Of a stretch of 64,000 nucleotides of DNA, positions 44,301-57,025 are shown in pieces; position 1 is the first letter of the stretch; each line of letters begins with the position of its first letter. Source of the DNA: Limonium bicolor (lineage: Eukaryota > Streptophyta > Magnoliopsida > Caryophyllales > Plumbaginaceae). The DNA lies in contig CM041778.1 of assembly GCA_023374045.1 (NCBI GenBank), positions 292,307,533 to 292,371,532 of the forward strand. The letters are read 5' to 3'. The notes below the pieces were generated by a model. The model did no database searches. It saw nothing but the letters and a program-made list of their open reading frames with translations, and was not told the origin of the DNA. Position numbers and translations under genes: made by a program.

Positions 44301-46939
44301 AATTCTTAAATCCACCAAATAAATTCCTAAAAATTCCTAATAGCCCATGGGTGTTTAAAATACCATTTACACCCTTAATTTCGGTAATAACATATTCACC
44401 ATATATGTCATAAAAAAATATTACCATAAGATACTTATCTTATTATAAAACCTTAATAAGTTATCTAACTTATCTAATTTGGTCAAAACCTACCATATGG
44501 TCAAGGTTGACCACCTTAATATTTCCTTGACCATTAATTTCCTTTATTCACGGTTTGTACCCATATTTTTCAAAAATTACCATTTAACCCCAAAATTATA
44601 AAATCTTATAAACTTTATTTAACTCCTTTTTAACTATAATTTTCGGCCTTATTATTCTAAAGCCCCTAAATTTAATTTAATTACACCTAATACCCCATTT
44701 ATTTTCGGTAATGCATTTATACTACTTAAACTTAATTAAAAGCTTGTAAATGCATAAATAAAATGGCCTAACATACATGGCCTTATTACAAACATTGGCT
44801 TGCAAAATAAATTACACATAAATGTCCCAAAATACATATAAATTTTCGGCCTCGCCATATAATTTTCATTTATTTACCAAACTTCCACATAATGTCTTAA
44901 ATTTGACATTTATGCTTGTTTAATTAGTTATAAAATTTATTAAACCATTCCTTAAACATTTTAAGGTCAATAAGACCTTATTATTCTTCTTCACTCACGG
45001 CAATAGTATTAGAATTAGCTTAGAACATTTTTAACTTAGCAAAGTTAATTTTAAGTGATTTATACCTTGATTTAACTTAGATAGAGCCTTGTTTGGTTCG
45101 CCACCTTAGGAGAAATTCTCCAAGCTTCTCTTACATGTTTTCAAACAGAAAACAAGGCCTAGTTAGTCTCCAAGAAAGATCTAACCATAAGAAGTAATTT
45201 AATGTAAGATTTAAGGCAAAAATCACCTTAAAGATGCAAGGAGAGTTCAAGATGATTTCGACCTGAATCAAACACACCACAAGGTGTTAGATCCACCATA
45301 TTGACATAGGAAATAGTTAGATCTCGAAAGCTACCTTGTTATTAGGTTTTACCTTGGAAAAATGCCTTAAAAGAGGGTATTTCCTTTGGATCTCGGCCAT
45401 CCTTGATCCAAATGGCTAACCAACAGATTCCACATGAAAAGGATAAGAAATGATAGGCTATGACCAAAGTTTCACAGCCGAACTTGAAGGGAATCAAAAG
45501 TTATGAGCTTAAAGCACATTTTTACCTTAAATGGTCAAGACTTGAACTTTCCTCCTTAGATCTGGTTATGAACGAGATTAACCTTCCTTTAACCTCCAAA
45601 TACTCTACATAGATGTATAGAAGAGGTTGGAGTGTAGATCAATCGAAAAAGGAAAGAAAGATGAAGAAAATGGGCATTTTTATGCCTTAAGAGCTTACCT
45701 AGAGCTTGAGACCTCATCAATGGTGCTTGGGAACTTACCACGGTTGGAGGGGATCCAGAGAGAGCTCATGGACAGAAAAACTCGGCTCAAGAGAAGAAAT
45801 GAGAGGAAATGACCTATTATTAAGCTTAAAGCACTTTTTTGAATATTTTAGGTCATTATTGGTTTGATGACTCATCAAGTCTGATTGGAGCTGCATAATT
45901 GATGGAGAATTCGGTGGAGACAAGGAGGAGACAATGATAAAGGCAGCCGTCCTTGATTGAGAAGGTAGGGTAGTGTTTGATTCAAATTTTGAATGAAAAT
46001 GGAGTTATAATGTTACTTTAGTCCATTTAATGAATGTGTGACTCATCTCTTGTCTTGTACTGCTTGGGAGCCACGAAATACAAAGGGAGAGGAGCAAATA
46101 GAGGCTCCATTTCGGTTGGCTCACATGGGTAAGGTAAGTGGAGCCCACTTGTTTTGTTTTATAAGGTAAAGTTTGTCTTTTTTGTTATTTTATGTAAAAG
46201 TAAGAGCATTTATTTAATTGTCACATGTCTCTTGTCTCTTGGTCTGTTAAGAGACTTAATTATCTGATTTCTTGTAGTCCATTTCGTGGTCAATGGTCAA
46301 CATTGACCAACTTAGTCAATGTTGACTCAAACGGGCCCCACATTAGGGTTTTATTAATATTTTAATATTAAATTTGCAAAAATTCATAAATTTCTGGAAT
46401 TAAATTCCCAATATATATATATGATATTTATTATATTTAAAGGTAATTATAACCTTTTAGCTCATTTAAAACCAATTTAAAAGACAATTTCACAAAAACG
46501 TGCTTTAAGGAGTTTTAGCGCACATTTTGTGTTGCCTGTGTTTCTGAGCTCTGTTTTCTTTGACAACGGTCTTTTGTGTTCCTTACATGATGATTTGATC
46601 ATTAATTCAATTTTATATCATTTAGAGGTCATTTGATTTTTAAGGTTTTCCTAGAGCACCTTTTTGCCCTTTTTGACCTTGAAGCATGTAAATGCTTTTT
46701 CTTTGTGTTGGAGTGTTGTCCAACGGTTATAATATGTTTAATATTATGTTAATATACTTAGGACAAAGTTTTAGGTCCTAAGAAGTTCATTTGGGTATTT
46801 ATTTACCCTAACAGTCAAAGGTTGCAACATCTCGTTTGTGTTGACCACTGTTGTTCTCAGTTGACTTTTAAGGCATGTTTAGGCCTTAATTAATGTGATT
46901 AGATATTTAATCCATGTTTTATTAATTTGGGGTATTTCA
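41346..46939 (-). repeat. 3' LTR of the gag-only element
   Basis: On the - strand TGAAATACCCC...GGGGTGTTACA, preceded by the polypurine tract AAGGGGGGTAGAT (46952-46940). It is nearly identical to 51464-57025. In the first 600 bp compared by eye, most differences are one- to four-base indels and only a handful are substitutions. The 62-aa frame at 45627-45812 and its counterpart near 55721 are not supported as genes. Confidence 0.92.
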
Positions 46940-47590
46940 ATCTACCCCCCTTAAAAAGACTTCGTCCCGAAGTCTCTTAATCAAATAGGTAAGTATATAT
47001 AAATGTATAACTACCCATTGTTCCCATAATGTATATCTATGTGATATATCATTTACATACATCGTGTTGCGCTTATACAGCACATAGCCATCACGTTGTG
47101 GCGGTTAGTTCACTCATATATGGATATAGGTGATCCATCAGCCATCATTTCCTATCAGTTCTACCAACCCTGACAACCTCCCTAAGGTTTCCATAACATT
47201 CCATTGTTCCACATTCCATATCTAATGATTCATTTCATATCTAGGCGATACCATAAGTAATCATTCTATAAAGCAATATGAATACATATCACAATAGCAT
47301 AAGAAAAGGTGTACACACAACATTCAAACAAGTATTCGTGAGATACATACATACCAGTGCACATCACACACAACCAACCAAACAACGCACGCCCGCGTAC
47401 CAACCATAACCAACAAAACAATTCACTGTATGCCACTGTATGCCATGCATACTAACAAACAACCCTCGTGTGCCCCGCACACCACCAATTCTTTGTATGC
47501 AATGCATACTAATCAAACAAAATTTAGTGCCACATGTGCACAGCCAAGAGGCTCTACCCCCCTTAAAAGGGTTACGCCCCCGTACCCCAC
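46940..47590 (-). other. 3' untranslated region and polypurine tracts of the gag-only element
   Basis: Border tract TTTTTAAGGGGGGTAGAT (about 46957-46940) and an internal copy TTAAGGGGGGTAGAGC (47567-47551) are homologous to 19887-20238 on the + strand element. Near the border, GACTTCGGGACGAAGTC forms a perfect short hairpin (about 46974-46957). Confidence 0.7.
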
Positions 47591-49850
47591 AAGTATACAA
47601 CTGCCGCTCCACAAGGAGCGCTGGATACTTGGCTCTCGAAGAGTTCACCAACTCGTGGATTATCCTCATATCAGAGAGACGGGTATGACTCTAGCCCTTC
47701 AGGGCTCCACAATACATAAAGGATGTGGCACTGATCTATTTGTGCTCTCTCCCAAGTTCATTCTAATGGGCCCACTCGCTCCGTATGAGGTGCAGACCCA
47801 TGAACATAGGCTCAGTTTGCCTCTTTTTTTTTACTGCTGTGAATCCACTGGTTTGGATCACTAGCATATATGCGTGTCTTCTCTCACTGACATTCAGTTG
47901 AGATATGATATGACATTGGCCATTGTTAGTACTTAGTGCTCTTTGCACTTGTCTTTGTAATACTAAGACGTACCAGCCCATATGTACAAAGATGGTGTTT
48001 GTCATCCATGTCTCCTGGTGATTTTGTTCCGGAGTAACACACTGTTATAGTTCTTTTTTTTTTACACACTCTTGTTGATATCCACTTTATCTTTTTGTGT
48101 TCTCACTAGATTAATAACTGCACGGGTGCAATACCAAAACACTCAGTCATACAGAGTGCAGAGGCGTAAACGCTCAACAACTAATATCTCATGAGTCAAA
48201 CAGATAAGATGTGTGAATTATCCTGTGAGTGGTACATTCCAAATCCATTGTTCTTTGCTTAAGGTATCTGCTATCATATAGCTTTATCTTTTCTCCTTGC
48301 GTAGTCACGCGTTTATGTCCATATCACCTGGTAGATTTCCTCTGGATTGCAAGCATTTTCTTGATCCTTATGAGGGTTCTACATGTTATTCGTCCATAAT
48401 GGGTTTTCTGTTTTTTTTGGGGTCCTATCCTTGAACTGTTTCCTTGTCTTTCCTGTATACTGTCCACTGTTCTCTGTTGAAGGTTCTTTTTTTTTTCTAG
48501 CCCGTTGGTTTAACTGCGGCTCTTCTCGTCCATCTTCGAGGTAATCCGTCTTACTGTCCGTAGAATGGAGTTGACTACTTCTCGTGTTCCTAACACTACT
48601 TGTCTACTTGCATGAGGTACCGTACTGATACATTACTACTTACCTGACTAACTCATAAATAAGTCTGTCAGGCCCACATGCTCCTAACGGAGTGCGGTCG
48701 TCCCATGTCTCATTTAGTAAACTGGTAATGTCTGTCACACGGTTGTTGTGAAGTATTCTTTTGTCAATCTCCCTTTGATGGATATCTTTTTTTTTCTTCT
48801 TTTCTTTTCTTCCTTCCTTCTTTTTTTTTGTTTCTTTTTGCTTGTTTTTTTTTGTGTAATAGTTCATGTTATCAGTTATCCTGTAATAAGTGCTATTGCC
48901 TTTGTGGCATCCGTGGTAATTTGTGCCATAGACTGGTATTATTCAACTCGGTGTAAGTAAAATCCGTGCTATATTAGCAAACTTGTTTCTCCTTTTTTTG
49001 ATCTCGTTGAGTACAACACATTTCCTTTTTCTCTCTGTTTTTTTTTATCATATCCCATCCATAGTTCATATCCGTCCCTCATCCATGTAATTGGATGCAT
49101 TGCAGATTGCTAATAGCTTGAGCAACCTGGCTCTTCACTTCCCAACCATCCTCACTGACGGTGGTGCATCTACAAAGGGTATGCTTGTCCATAAGGACTA
49201 AACATGTATCACAGTAGTGATTAGCATTAAATGCAAGTAACTCTGATGGTATTTGGCTAATAGCCCTGTCTGAAACTTCCTCGAACGTTTAAACTGGGTG
49301 TTTTTTTTTTACAGTCATAGTGGCTGTATAATTTGTCCAGTCGCAGTGGTCGGACTAACGGTCCTTCCAAGGTTGCATAGGTTTTTAATCTCAAGGTTTG
49401 AATGAAAAGGTGTGAAAAACAGTTTTTTTTATAAAAGGTTAAAAGTAGTAGTTGTTGCAGTTGCATTTGCAGTAGTTGTTACTGTTGTTGTTGTTGTCGC
49501 TGCACTTGCTGTAGCAAGTGCGCAAGGCAGATGGAAATTTCAGTGGTTTACTGTCATAGCGCTTGCAATAGCAAGTGCGCCATGCAGGTGGAAATTCTGG
49601 TTCAGTAGTTCCCGGTCTCATTGACTCTGTGTCATTTAGTATGACTACATGATAATGTAAGTTTTAACATCCTGTTCATATATATTATCCTTCAAGGTTC
49701 AAAGCTTATTGGTACTGAGTACACACAACTAATCCCAAAGTCTTACACGAAAGGCGAGTGGTCAATGACACACTCCCACATACTTATAACATAGCTCCTT
49801 CTAACATAGTGAGTAAAAGTCTTCCACCAGCGGTCTCATGGAGTTAGGGT
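47591..49850 (-). other. Non-coding interior replacing pol, with many A8-A10 tracts
   Basis: A short block near 47600-47670 reads ELVNSSRAKYPALL on the - strand and may be the last remnant of pol. The rest has no retroviral motif. Runs of eight to ten A (- strand) occur near 47824, 48054, 48411, 48487, 48787, 48822, 48846, 49038, 49301 and 49425. The frames recorded here are low-complexity. Confidence 0.5.
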
Positions 49851-50130
49851 ACTCATGCCCTATCTACTCCCTTGCCCTTCTGGGCTCCAGCATCAGTAGA
49901 TTCTGGCCATCCTGACCGCCTCGTGGTACTCCAGATCCTCCAGTTGAGGTCTTCTGAGTATTCTTTGGTGGCCTGTAATTACGGCCTCTGGGTTCATCCA
50001 GCATTCAAATTCCCTATGGCCTTCTTTGTGGCAGCACCGACAGACGACTTTGCGGCCTTCGCAATCGACCCCTGGATGGTCCTTTCCACAACGCTTACAG
50101 TAAAAAAATGGCGCTGGGGCTGTCCGGTGC

Positions 50131-50214
50131 CTGATAGTAGTATTTAAGTTTAAGTTAAATCTGTTGATATAGAGGTTAAGATTATATTTGAATTTAAGAG
50201 GTAGGTGTTCTCAC
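50131..50214 (-). other. Candidate gag intron 3 (84 nt), shared position
   Basis: Donor CCTAAGG/GTGAGA, acceptor TACTATCAG/GCACCGG. The flanking exon sequence AAGCC.CTGAGATC on one side and ACCGGA...GCCATT on the other matches the + strand gag at 8245-8352, while the insert sequences differ. Confidence 0.6.
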
Positions 50215-50324
50215 CCTTAGGAGGTGTAGATCTCAGAGGCTTAGCTTCAATAGCTGGGCCGGTCAACGAAGGAGGCTCTTTCCCTTTTTCCCTGGTGACC
50301 CTGTTGCCCTTTCTTTTGGAAAAA

Positions 50325-50402
50325 CTTCATGTTTAAATGTTTCGGGTCAGTATTTATAAGGTATTTAGTATGGTAACAATTTAGAGTGGGATAAGTCCTT
50401 AC
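50325..50402 (-). other. Candidate gag intron 2 (78 nt), absent from the other copy
   Basis: GTAAGGACTTATCCC...AAACATGAAG lies between AGAAAAAGGGAAA and TTTTTCCAAAAGAAAGGG. The + strand copy reads straight through this point (RKKKKPFRRG). The acceptor lacks a good pyrimidine tract, so the exact 3' edge is doubtful. Confidence 0.45.
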
Positions 50403-50540
50403 TTTCCCTTTTTCTGGCCTTCTTGAGATGCTCCTCCACCCTCAGACTCTCCCTCAGGGTTCTTCCTTTTCTTGCCCCTAGAGTCTCTTCCCGAGTCTGG
50501 AGCATTAGCTCCGTCCTCGAGGCAGCCTCATAACACTCTT

Positions 50541-50617
50541 GGAATCTCCTTGGTAAGTTCTCACAAAGTTAATTAGTAATTAGTCAGTAAAGAATTTATG
50601 GCTTTCATGTTAGTAAC
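50541..50617 (-). other. Candidate gag intron 1 (about 70-77 nt)
   Basis: ACCATCCA/GTTACTAAC opens the insert, and AAG closes it at 50549 or about 50541, before GAGTGTTATGAGGC. The position corresponds to the + strand intron at 7918-7995. The insert is AT-rich with stops. Confidence 0.5.
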
Positions 50618-51447
50618 TGGATGGTAGTGTAGAGGGTAGCACCCATCGCTATCTGAATGCGAAATAATAGTCCTCCCCGGAACTTCTCGACCTTCACGGT
50701 CTCTGAGTAATCCACACGGGAATGAAGTCCAGCTGACCAATGAATCGAGCGTAATACTCATCCACGGTCAGACCTCCTTGGGTCATGTCTCGGACTCCTG
50801 GCGCTTCTTCTGTTTGAGGTCGCGGGTAGTATTTCCTCTCAGTAATTCTACAAAGGCAGCCCACGAAAAGTCGGGCGTAGCCAGGTGATGGTCCTTGACC
50901 AACCTCCACCAAGTGCTGGCTGCATCCTTCAGATGGAAAGCAGCATGGCGACCTTCTTGTCGTCAGGTACTTGTAAAGCTTCGTAGGCTTCTCATGTTCA
51001 ACAATGTAACGCTCCAAAGCTACGGGGTCTGGTTTCCCCGGAATATGTAGGTGGTCGGGTCTCGCCAACTGACTTCAGCAGTTCGTTTCCCTGGGCTGTG
51101 GCGGGTGGGCTGGTGCTCCTATCTAAGTACCCAGCTGTGCAAGAACGGCTGCAACCGTCTCAGCAACTCCTGTAATGCCGGGGTCACCGCCTCACCTCTT
51201 CCAGTACCACGCCCTCTAGTCCACCAGACATCTGTAGTACAGTATGTCACATAAATGCTCGGTAAATTACCGTACACAACCAATAGATATTAAATTGCCT
51301 TAAGGCTAACCTGTCACGCAATTTGCGTTACTAGACACAATATCTTTCTAAGACGAATCGTCTCGTATTTCCCAAATGATTCCCATAATTTCCCAAGTCC
51401 TAAGCTCACTGTCTTAACCTATTATCTCGTCATCAGAGCGGTACTCC

Positions 51448-51459
51448 GCTCTGATACCA
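51448..51459 (-). other. Primer-binding site (initiator tRNA-Met)
   Basis: TGGTATCAGAGC on the - strand, four bases (AAAG) after the 5' LTR end. It is complementary to the 3' end of plant initiator tRNA-Met, the usual primer of Tekay-type elements. It fixes the element's orientation. Confidence 0.92.
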
Positions 51460-51463
51460 CTTT

Positions 51464-54400
51464 TGTAACACCCCTCTCCATAATCACGATATAATCCCTC
51501 ACGTAGCAATAATTAGAACGTCTCACAACGGAAGGTAAATAACAATTACAAAACTCACTCGGGTGTCACCGGCCATTACTCGCCCATGCGAGCAACGTAG
51601 CCAAACTACATCCAACTTCCAAAATAAACAAACTGCTAACCGCAGTGATAACGAGAAACTCCTATACATCATACTAAATCCATAAATCATAAAACATCGA
51701 TAAGTGAGCATCTACCCAATCCTAAAAATACACAACCTTACCATAAGACCATACACCATCTTCATTACTATACAACATCTCCAATTACTTTGTTCCTGCT
51801 CCTCAGCTCCGACAATGATCAACAACCTAAAATGGTGTAGTATCAGCGAGAGTCGCTGAGTATGCCGGGCCTGGACCCTAATGGTCACTTGTCATTTTAA
51901 CCATCTTATATTAGATTGGTTTCATGCTTTCCTTTTACAGTTATAACAAAACTGAAGCATAAATGTATAATATAATATCAACCATCCAAATATCCATAAA
52001 CATTTAACCATCCATCCAACCCAAACATTCATTTATATTCCATACAACATTTATATATCGAACGTATGAGTAATAACAATATAATGTACAATGTACATTC
52101 GCCGTAGCGTACAGTTTCATATTTATTTACCTTAGCCTTGTAGGCTCCATCCAACCATCAACACACAATAAAATAACCACAAGTATAACCAATGAACAAC
52201 AAAGCGAAACAACGAGAATAATAAACAAGTATCAAGTCTCGTCCATGGTATTGTTCGCCACTGTATAAGTCTCAATTGTTTTAGTTGTTCAGTTATACCT
52301 AGTGACAATGTCTCGTTAAAACGACATGTCTCTAGTTACCCATATATTATGGCGGGTCACCCACGGCAGTAGCCACTCCAACGGTAGAGTCTCCGACCAA
52401 CGAGCCATTCTAGCTCACGGGAAATTTTCTTGATACTTACGGACCCGTACGCGGACATCCTGGTATCGTTTTTGTGATCACAGCGCGCACCAAGAGCCAC
52501 ATCCTCTTGGCTTTACTTCCATTCCATTAATTAATTAATTATACCATCGCATCGCATTACCAAATTTTCTAACACAGCAGACTAAGGTCATTAGTCCAAT
52601 CCGGAGTCTGTAAACTCGGGATCCAGTGTTAGATACGGGAGCGGCGTATAGAAAGGCCAATGCTCCGTATAAAGTCTCAGATAATATGTATATCTTATTA
52701 TCTTAGTGCTACAACGTTTTACTTACGTTCCTTATATTTCATATAAGATAGCACCATAGCCGCTAGTTCGTTTTATATATATAGGTTCATATATACGAAC
52801 CAATACTGTTAACTCAACAACAGTAAATAATAAGCAGCTATAAATATACAATTCATGCATATTAATTATCACATTCAGACAAACAATCTTATCACAGATC
52901 ACACAGAAGTCTGAATGAGGAAGTCCTCAGAGACAACCAGAGACATAACACATACAAGTTATATCAACCAAATCCGAGCCCAAGGAGCAACCTTAGGTCA
53001 ACTCGGATCAAACCCCTTTACATACCGTTCACCCTGACTGTATTACGGTGGAGTATGAATCAGCAAGATCCTACGCTCGTGCAGTCCGTTAGCTCGTCAA
53101 GCGTCCTTGTCAGAAGTATACTCTAAACGGTAATAAAACTATAAGTCAGTCCATGACTAACTACATGGTATTTCCGAATAATAAGCAACCCCGACAGTTC
53201 ACCTTGTTTTCTACAGTTGTTACGGGTTTCTCTAAAACAGTCGATTTTGTTACTTAAAACGCGTACGTCAAAACTATTCCAACTGTTAAGTTTAATTCCT
53301 TATATTTCTTTTAATCATATCCACCTCTAGTTTAGGTACGTAACCTATAGTTGCATGTATGCATGCATTCTTGTATTATATTGCATTCTAAATTCATAAC
53401 TTATAGTTCGTAACTGTATTTTTATTTTTTAAAAAAAATAACCACCACCATTAAATCATATGGTTTTCAACCAAAATATACATCCACCTTATATACATTA
53501 TTCTTGTGTATGTATATATTTACCACGTAGGTAATTCCCATGAGTTCATAAACTCTTATATTTATGTTACTTTTTATCATCTTTTATTAGATTATTCCCA
53601 TTAGTTGTATCATATTGTACAACTTATATTAAGATTATTATCCTAACATGAGTAACATTTATGTTGTATAATTGCAATCTAAGGTTTATTCCATAAACAC
53701 CTTAGCTATAAATCCATTTATTATAGTTTGTCACATTATTTTATGTGAGTACCCTTCCTTATACTAATTCCATCTAAACCACCTTAATACCATTAATTGT
53801 CATAACATTTATAACATAGTAGACCTTAGTCTAAAACTCATCTTTCAACTCTTATTAACTCAGTATAGCCCCGAATTTATTTAAATTCCTTTTTGACCAC
53901 ATGACATTATGTAATGTTATACCAAAATGCTAATATCATTTGATATGATATTTTTATTTCCTTTAACTCATAACCTATAGTTTTTATACAAAACTATTGT
54001 ATATTGCCTCATAGGCATATATTAAACCTTATACTTTTCCTTAAACCATAATTTCCTTTATTTACCAAATCACCCCTTTCTTTTTACCATGTTATATATA
54101 CCATTCAATAACATTTCTAACTTATAAAAGAGTATAACCTATGGTTATTTTTTGTAAATTCGAACAGCCCTTGTGCTATTCTATAATTGCCACTTGGCCC
54201 TCTTTATGACATATAGTTTTACCATATCATTAAAACCATATATTATACGCATATCTATTAAATACTCTTATACAATTCTAAAAAGTCTCCAAATTCCACC
54301 AAAGGGTTATAAATATCCTATTAACCCATATACTTTCAATATTTACCATTCCACCATCTATTTTTCTCCAAAGTGTCATAATGACATAATAACTATATAT

Positions 54401-57025
54401 TTACATATATAGTTTATTTTAATTCCAAAATCCACCAAATAAATTCCTAAAAATTCCTAATAGCCCATGGGTGTTTAAAATACCATTTTACACCCTTAAT
54501 TTTCGGTAATAACATATTCACCAATATGTCATAAAAAAATATACCATAAAATACTTATCTTATTATAAAACCTTAAAAGTTATCTAACTTATCTAATTTG
54601 GTCAAAACCTACCATATGGTCAAGGTTGACCACCTTAATATTTCCTTGACCATTAATTTCCTTTATTCACGGTTTGTACCCAATTTTCAAAATTACCATT
54701 TAACCCAAAACTTTATAAAATCTTATAAACTTTATTTTAACTCCTTTTTAACTAATTTTCGGCCTTATTATTCTAAAGCCCCAAATTTAATTAATTACAC
54801 CTAATACCCCATTTATTTTCGGTAATGCATTATACTACTTAAACTTAATTAAAAGCTTGTAAATGCATAAATAAAATGGCCTAAAACATGGCCTTATTAC
54901 AAACATTGGCTTGCAAAATAAATTACACATAAATGTCCCAAAATACATATAAATTTCGGCCTCACCATATAATTTTCATTTATTTTCCAAACTTCCACAT
55001 AATGTCTTAAATTTGACATTATGCTTGTTTAATTAGTTATAAAATTTATTAAACCATTCCTTAAACAAAGGTCATAAAAGACCTTATTATTCTTCTTCAC
55101 TCACGGCAATAGTATTAGAATTAGCTTAGAACATTTTTAACTTAGCAAAGTTAATGTTTAAGTGATTTATACCTTGATTTAACTTAGATAGAGCCTTGTT
55201 TGGTTCGCCACCTTGAGGAGAAATTCTCCAAAGCTTCTCTTACATGTTTTCAAACAGAAAACAAGGCCTAGTTAGTCTCCAAGAAAGATTTAACCATAAG
55301 AAGTAATTTAAGTAAGATTTAAGGCAAAAATCACCTTAAAGATGCAAGGAGAGTTCAAGATTGATTTCGACCTGAATCAAACACACCACAAGGTGTTAGA
55401 TCCACCATATTGACATAGGAAATAGTTAGATCTCGAAATGCTACCTTGTATTAGGTTTTACCTGGAAAAATGCCTTAAAAGAGGGTATTTCCTTTGGATC
55501 TCGGCCATCCTTGCTCCAAATGGAAACCAACAGATTCCACATGAAAAGGATAAGAAGATGAGGCTATGACAAAGTTTCACAGCCGAACTTGAAGGGAATC
55601 AAAAGTTAGTTATGACTTAAAGCACATTTTACCTTAAATGGTCAAGACTTGAACTTTCCTCCTTAGATCTGGTTATGAACGGTATTGAACTTCCTTTAAC
55701 CTCCAAATTACTCTACATAGATGTATAGAAGAGGTTTGGAGTGTAGATCAATCGAAAAAGGAAAGAAAGATGAAGAAAATGGGCATTTTTATGCCTTAAG
55801 AGCTTACCTAGAGCTTGAGACTCCTATCAATGTGTGCTTGGGAACTTACCCACGGTTGGAGGGGAGCCATAGAGAGCTCATGACAGAGAAAACTCGGCTC
55901 AAGGGAAAATGAGAGGAAATGACCTATTATTAAGCTTAAAGCACTTTTTTGAATATTTTAGGTCATTATTGGTTTTGTGATCATCAAGTCTGATTAAAGC
56001 TGCATAATTGATGGAGAATTCTGTAGACAGACAAGGGAGACAATGATAAGGCAGCCGCTTGATTGAGAAGGTAGGGTGGTTTGATTTCAAATTTTGAATG
56101 AAAATGGAGTATAATGTTACTTTAGTCCATTAATGAATGTGTGACTCATCTCTTGTCTTGTACTGCTGGGAGCCACGAAATACAAGGAGGGAGAGAGCAA
56201 ATGGAGGCTCCATTTCGGTTGGCTCACATAAGGGTAAGGTAAGTGGAGCCCACTTGTTTTGTTTTATAAGGTAAAGTTTGTCTTTTTTGTTATTTTATGT
56301 AAAAGTAAGAGCATTTATTTAATTGTCACATTCTTTGTCTCTTGGGTGTTAAGAGAATTATCTGATTTGTAGTCCATTTCGTGGTCAATGGTCAACATTG
56401 ACCAACTTAGTCAATGTTGACTCAAACGGGCCCCACATTAGGTTTTATTAATATTTTAATATTAATTTGTAAAAATTCATAAATTTCAGGAATTAAATTC
56501 CCAATATCATATAATATGATATTTTATTATATTTAAAGGTAATTATAACCTTTTAGCTCATTTAAACCAATTTAAAAAGCAATTTCACAAAAACGTGCTT
56601 TAAGGAGTTTTAGCGCACATTTTGTGTTGCCTAGTGTTTCTGAGTCTGTTTTCTTGACAACGGTCTCTTGTTGGTTCCTTACATGTATTTGATCATGTAA
56701 TTCAATTTTATATCATTTAGAGGTCATTTGATTTTAAGGTTTTCCTAGAGCACCTTTTTGCCCTTTTTGACCTTGAAGCATGTAAATGCTTTTCTTTGTG
56801 TTGGAGTGTTGTCCAACGGTTATTAAATGTTTAATATTATGTTAATACTTAGGACAAAGGTTGTAGGTCCTAAGAAGTTCATTTGGGTATTTATTTACCC
56901 TAACAGTCAAAGGTGCAAATCTCGTTTTGTGTTGACCACTGTTGTTCTCAGTTGACTTTAGGCATGTTAGGCCTAATTAATGTGATTAGTATTTAATCTA
57001 TGTTTTATTAATTTGGGGTATTTCA
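51464..57025 (-). repeat. 5' LTR of the gag-only element
   Basis: 5562 bp, TGAAATACCCC...GGGGTGTTACA on the - strand. It contains the GCCGA-type degenerate repeats, a hairpin cluster with CCGTTGGAG (about 52350-52430) and the GCTGATACTACACCATTTTAG module near 51840. It is near-identical to 41346-46939. Confidence 0.92.

Larger units (their letters stand above)
49855..51231 (-). pseudogene. gag: Gag of the gag-only element, with apparent introns
   Basis: ATG at 51231 (MSGGLEG...), right after CTGTACTACAG. It reads TPALQELL, ARPDHLHIPGKPDPVALERYI, then in shifting frames LFHLKDAASTWW, LVKDHHLATPDFSWAA, and GGLTVDEYYARFIG near 50760. After a candidate intron: ECYEAASRTELMLQTREETL. The zinc knuckles are CKRCGKDHPGVDC and CRCCHKEGHREFEC (about 50100-50010), with a GAQKGKG tail. 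Frame breaks near 50960, 50880 and 50700 may be assembly indels. It is homologous to 7580-8549. Confidence 0.8.
41346..57025 (-). mobile_element. Complete Tekay-type gag-only LTR element (15.7 kb), TSD TGGTA
   Basis: Flanked by TGGTA at 41341-41345 and 57026-57030. The two LTRs are 41346-46939 (3' LTR) and 51464-57025 (5' LTR), about 5.6 kb each. Between them on the - strand come the primer-binding site, gag and the 3' UTR with two purine tracts. No RT, RNase H or integrase motif is readable in the 4.5-kb interior, so the element is non-autonomous and would need pol supplied by a relative. LTR termini and gag tie it to the + strand Tekay-type element. Confidence 0.92.

Noticed and set aside
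48748..48960. Small membrane protein ORF (70 aa)
   Set aside because: It is driven by T-runs in the non-coding interior of the gag-only element and lies on the antisense strand.
49412..49624. Val/Ala-rich ORF as a signal-anchored protein
   Set aside because: It is caused by short GTTGTTGTTG and imperfect direct repeats near 49500-49590 (GCAAGTGCGC...CAGGTGGAAATT), with no wider support.
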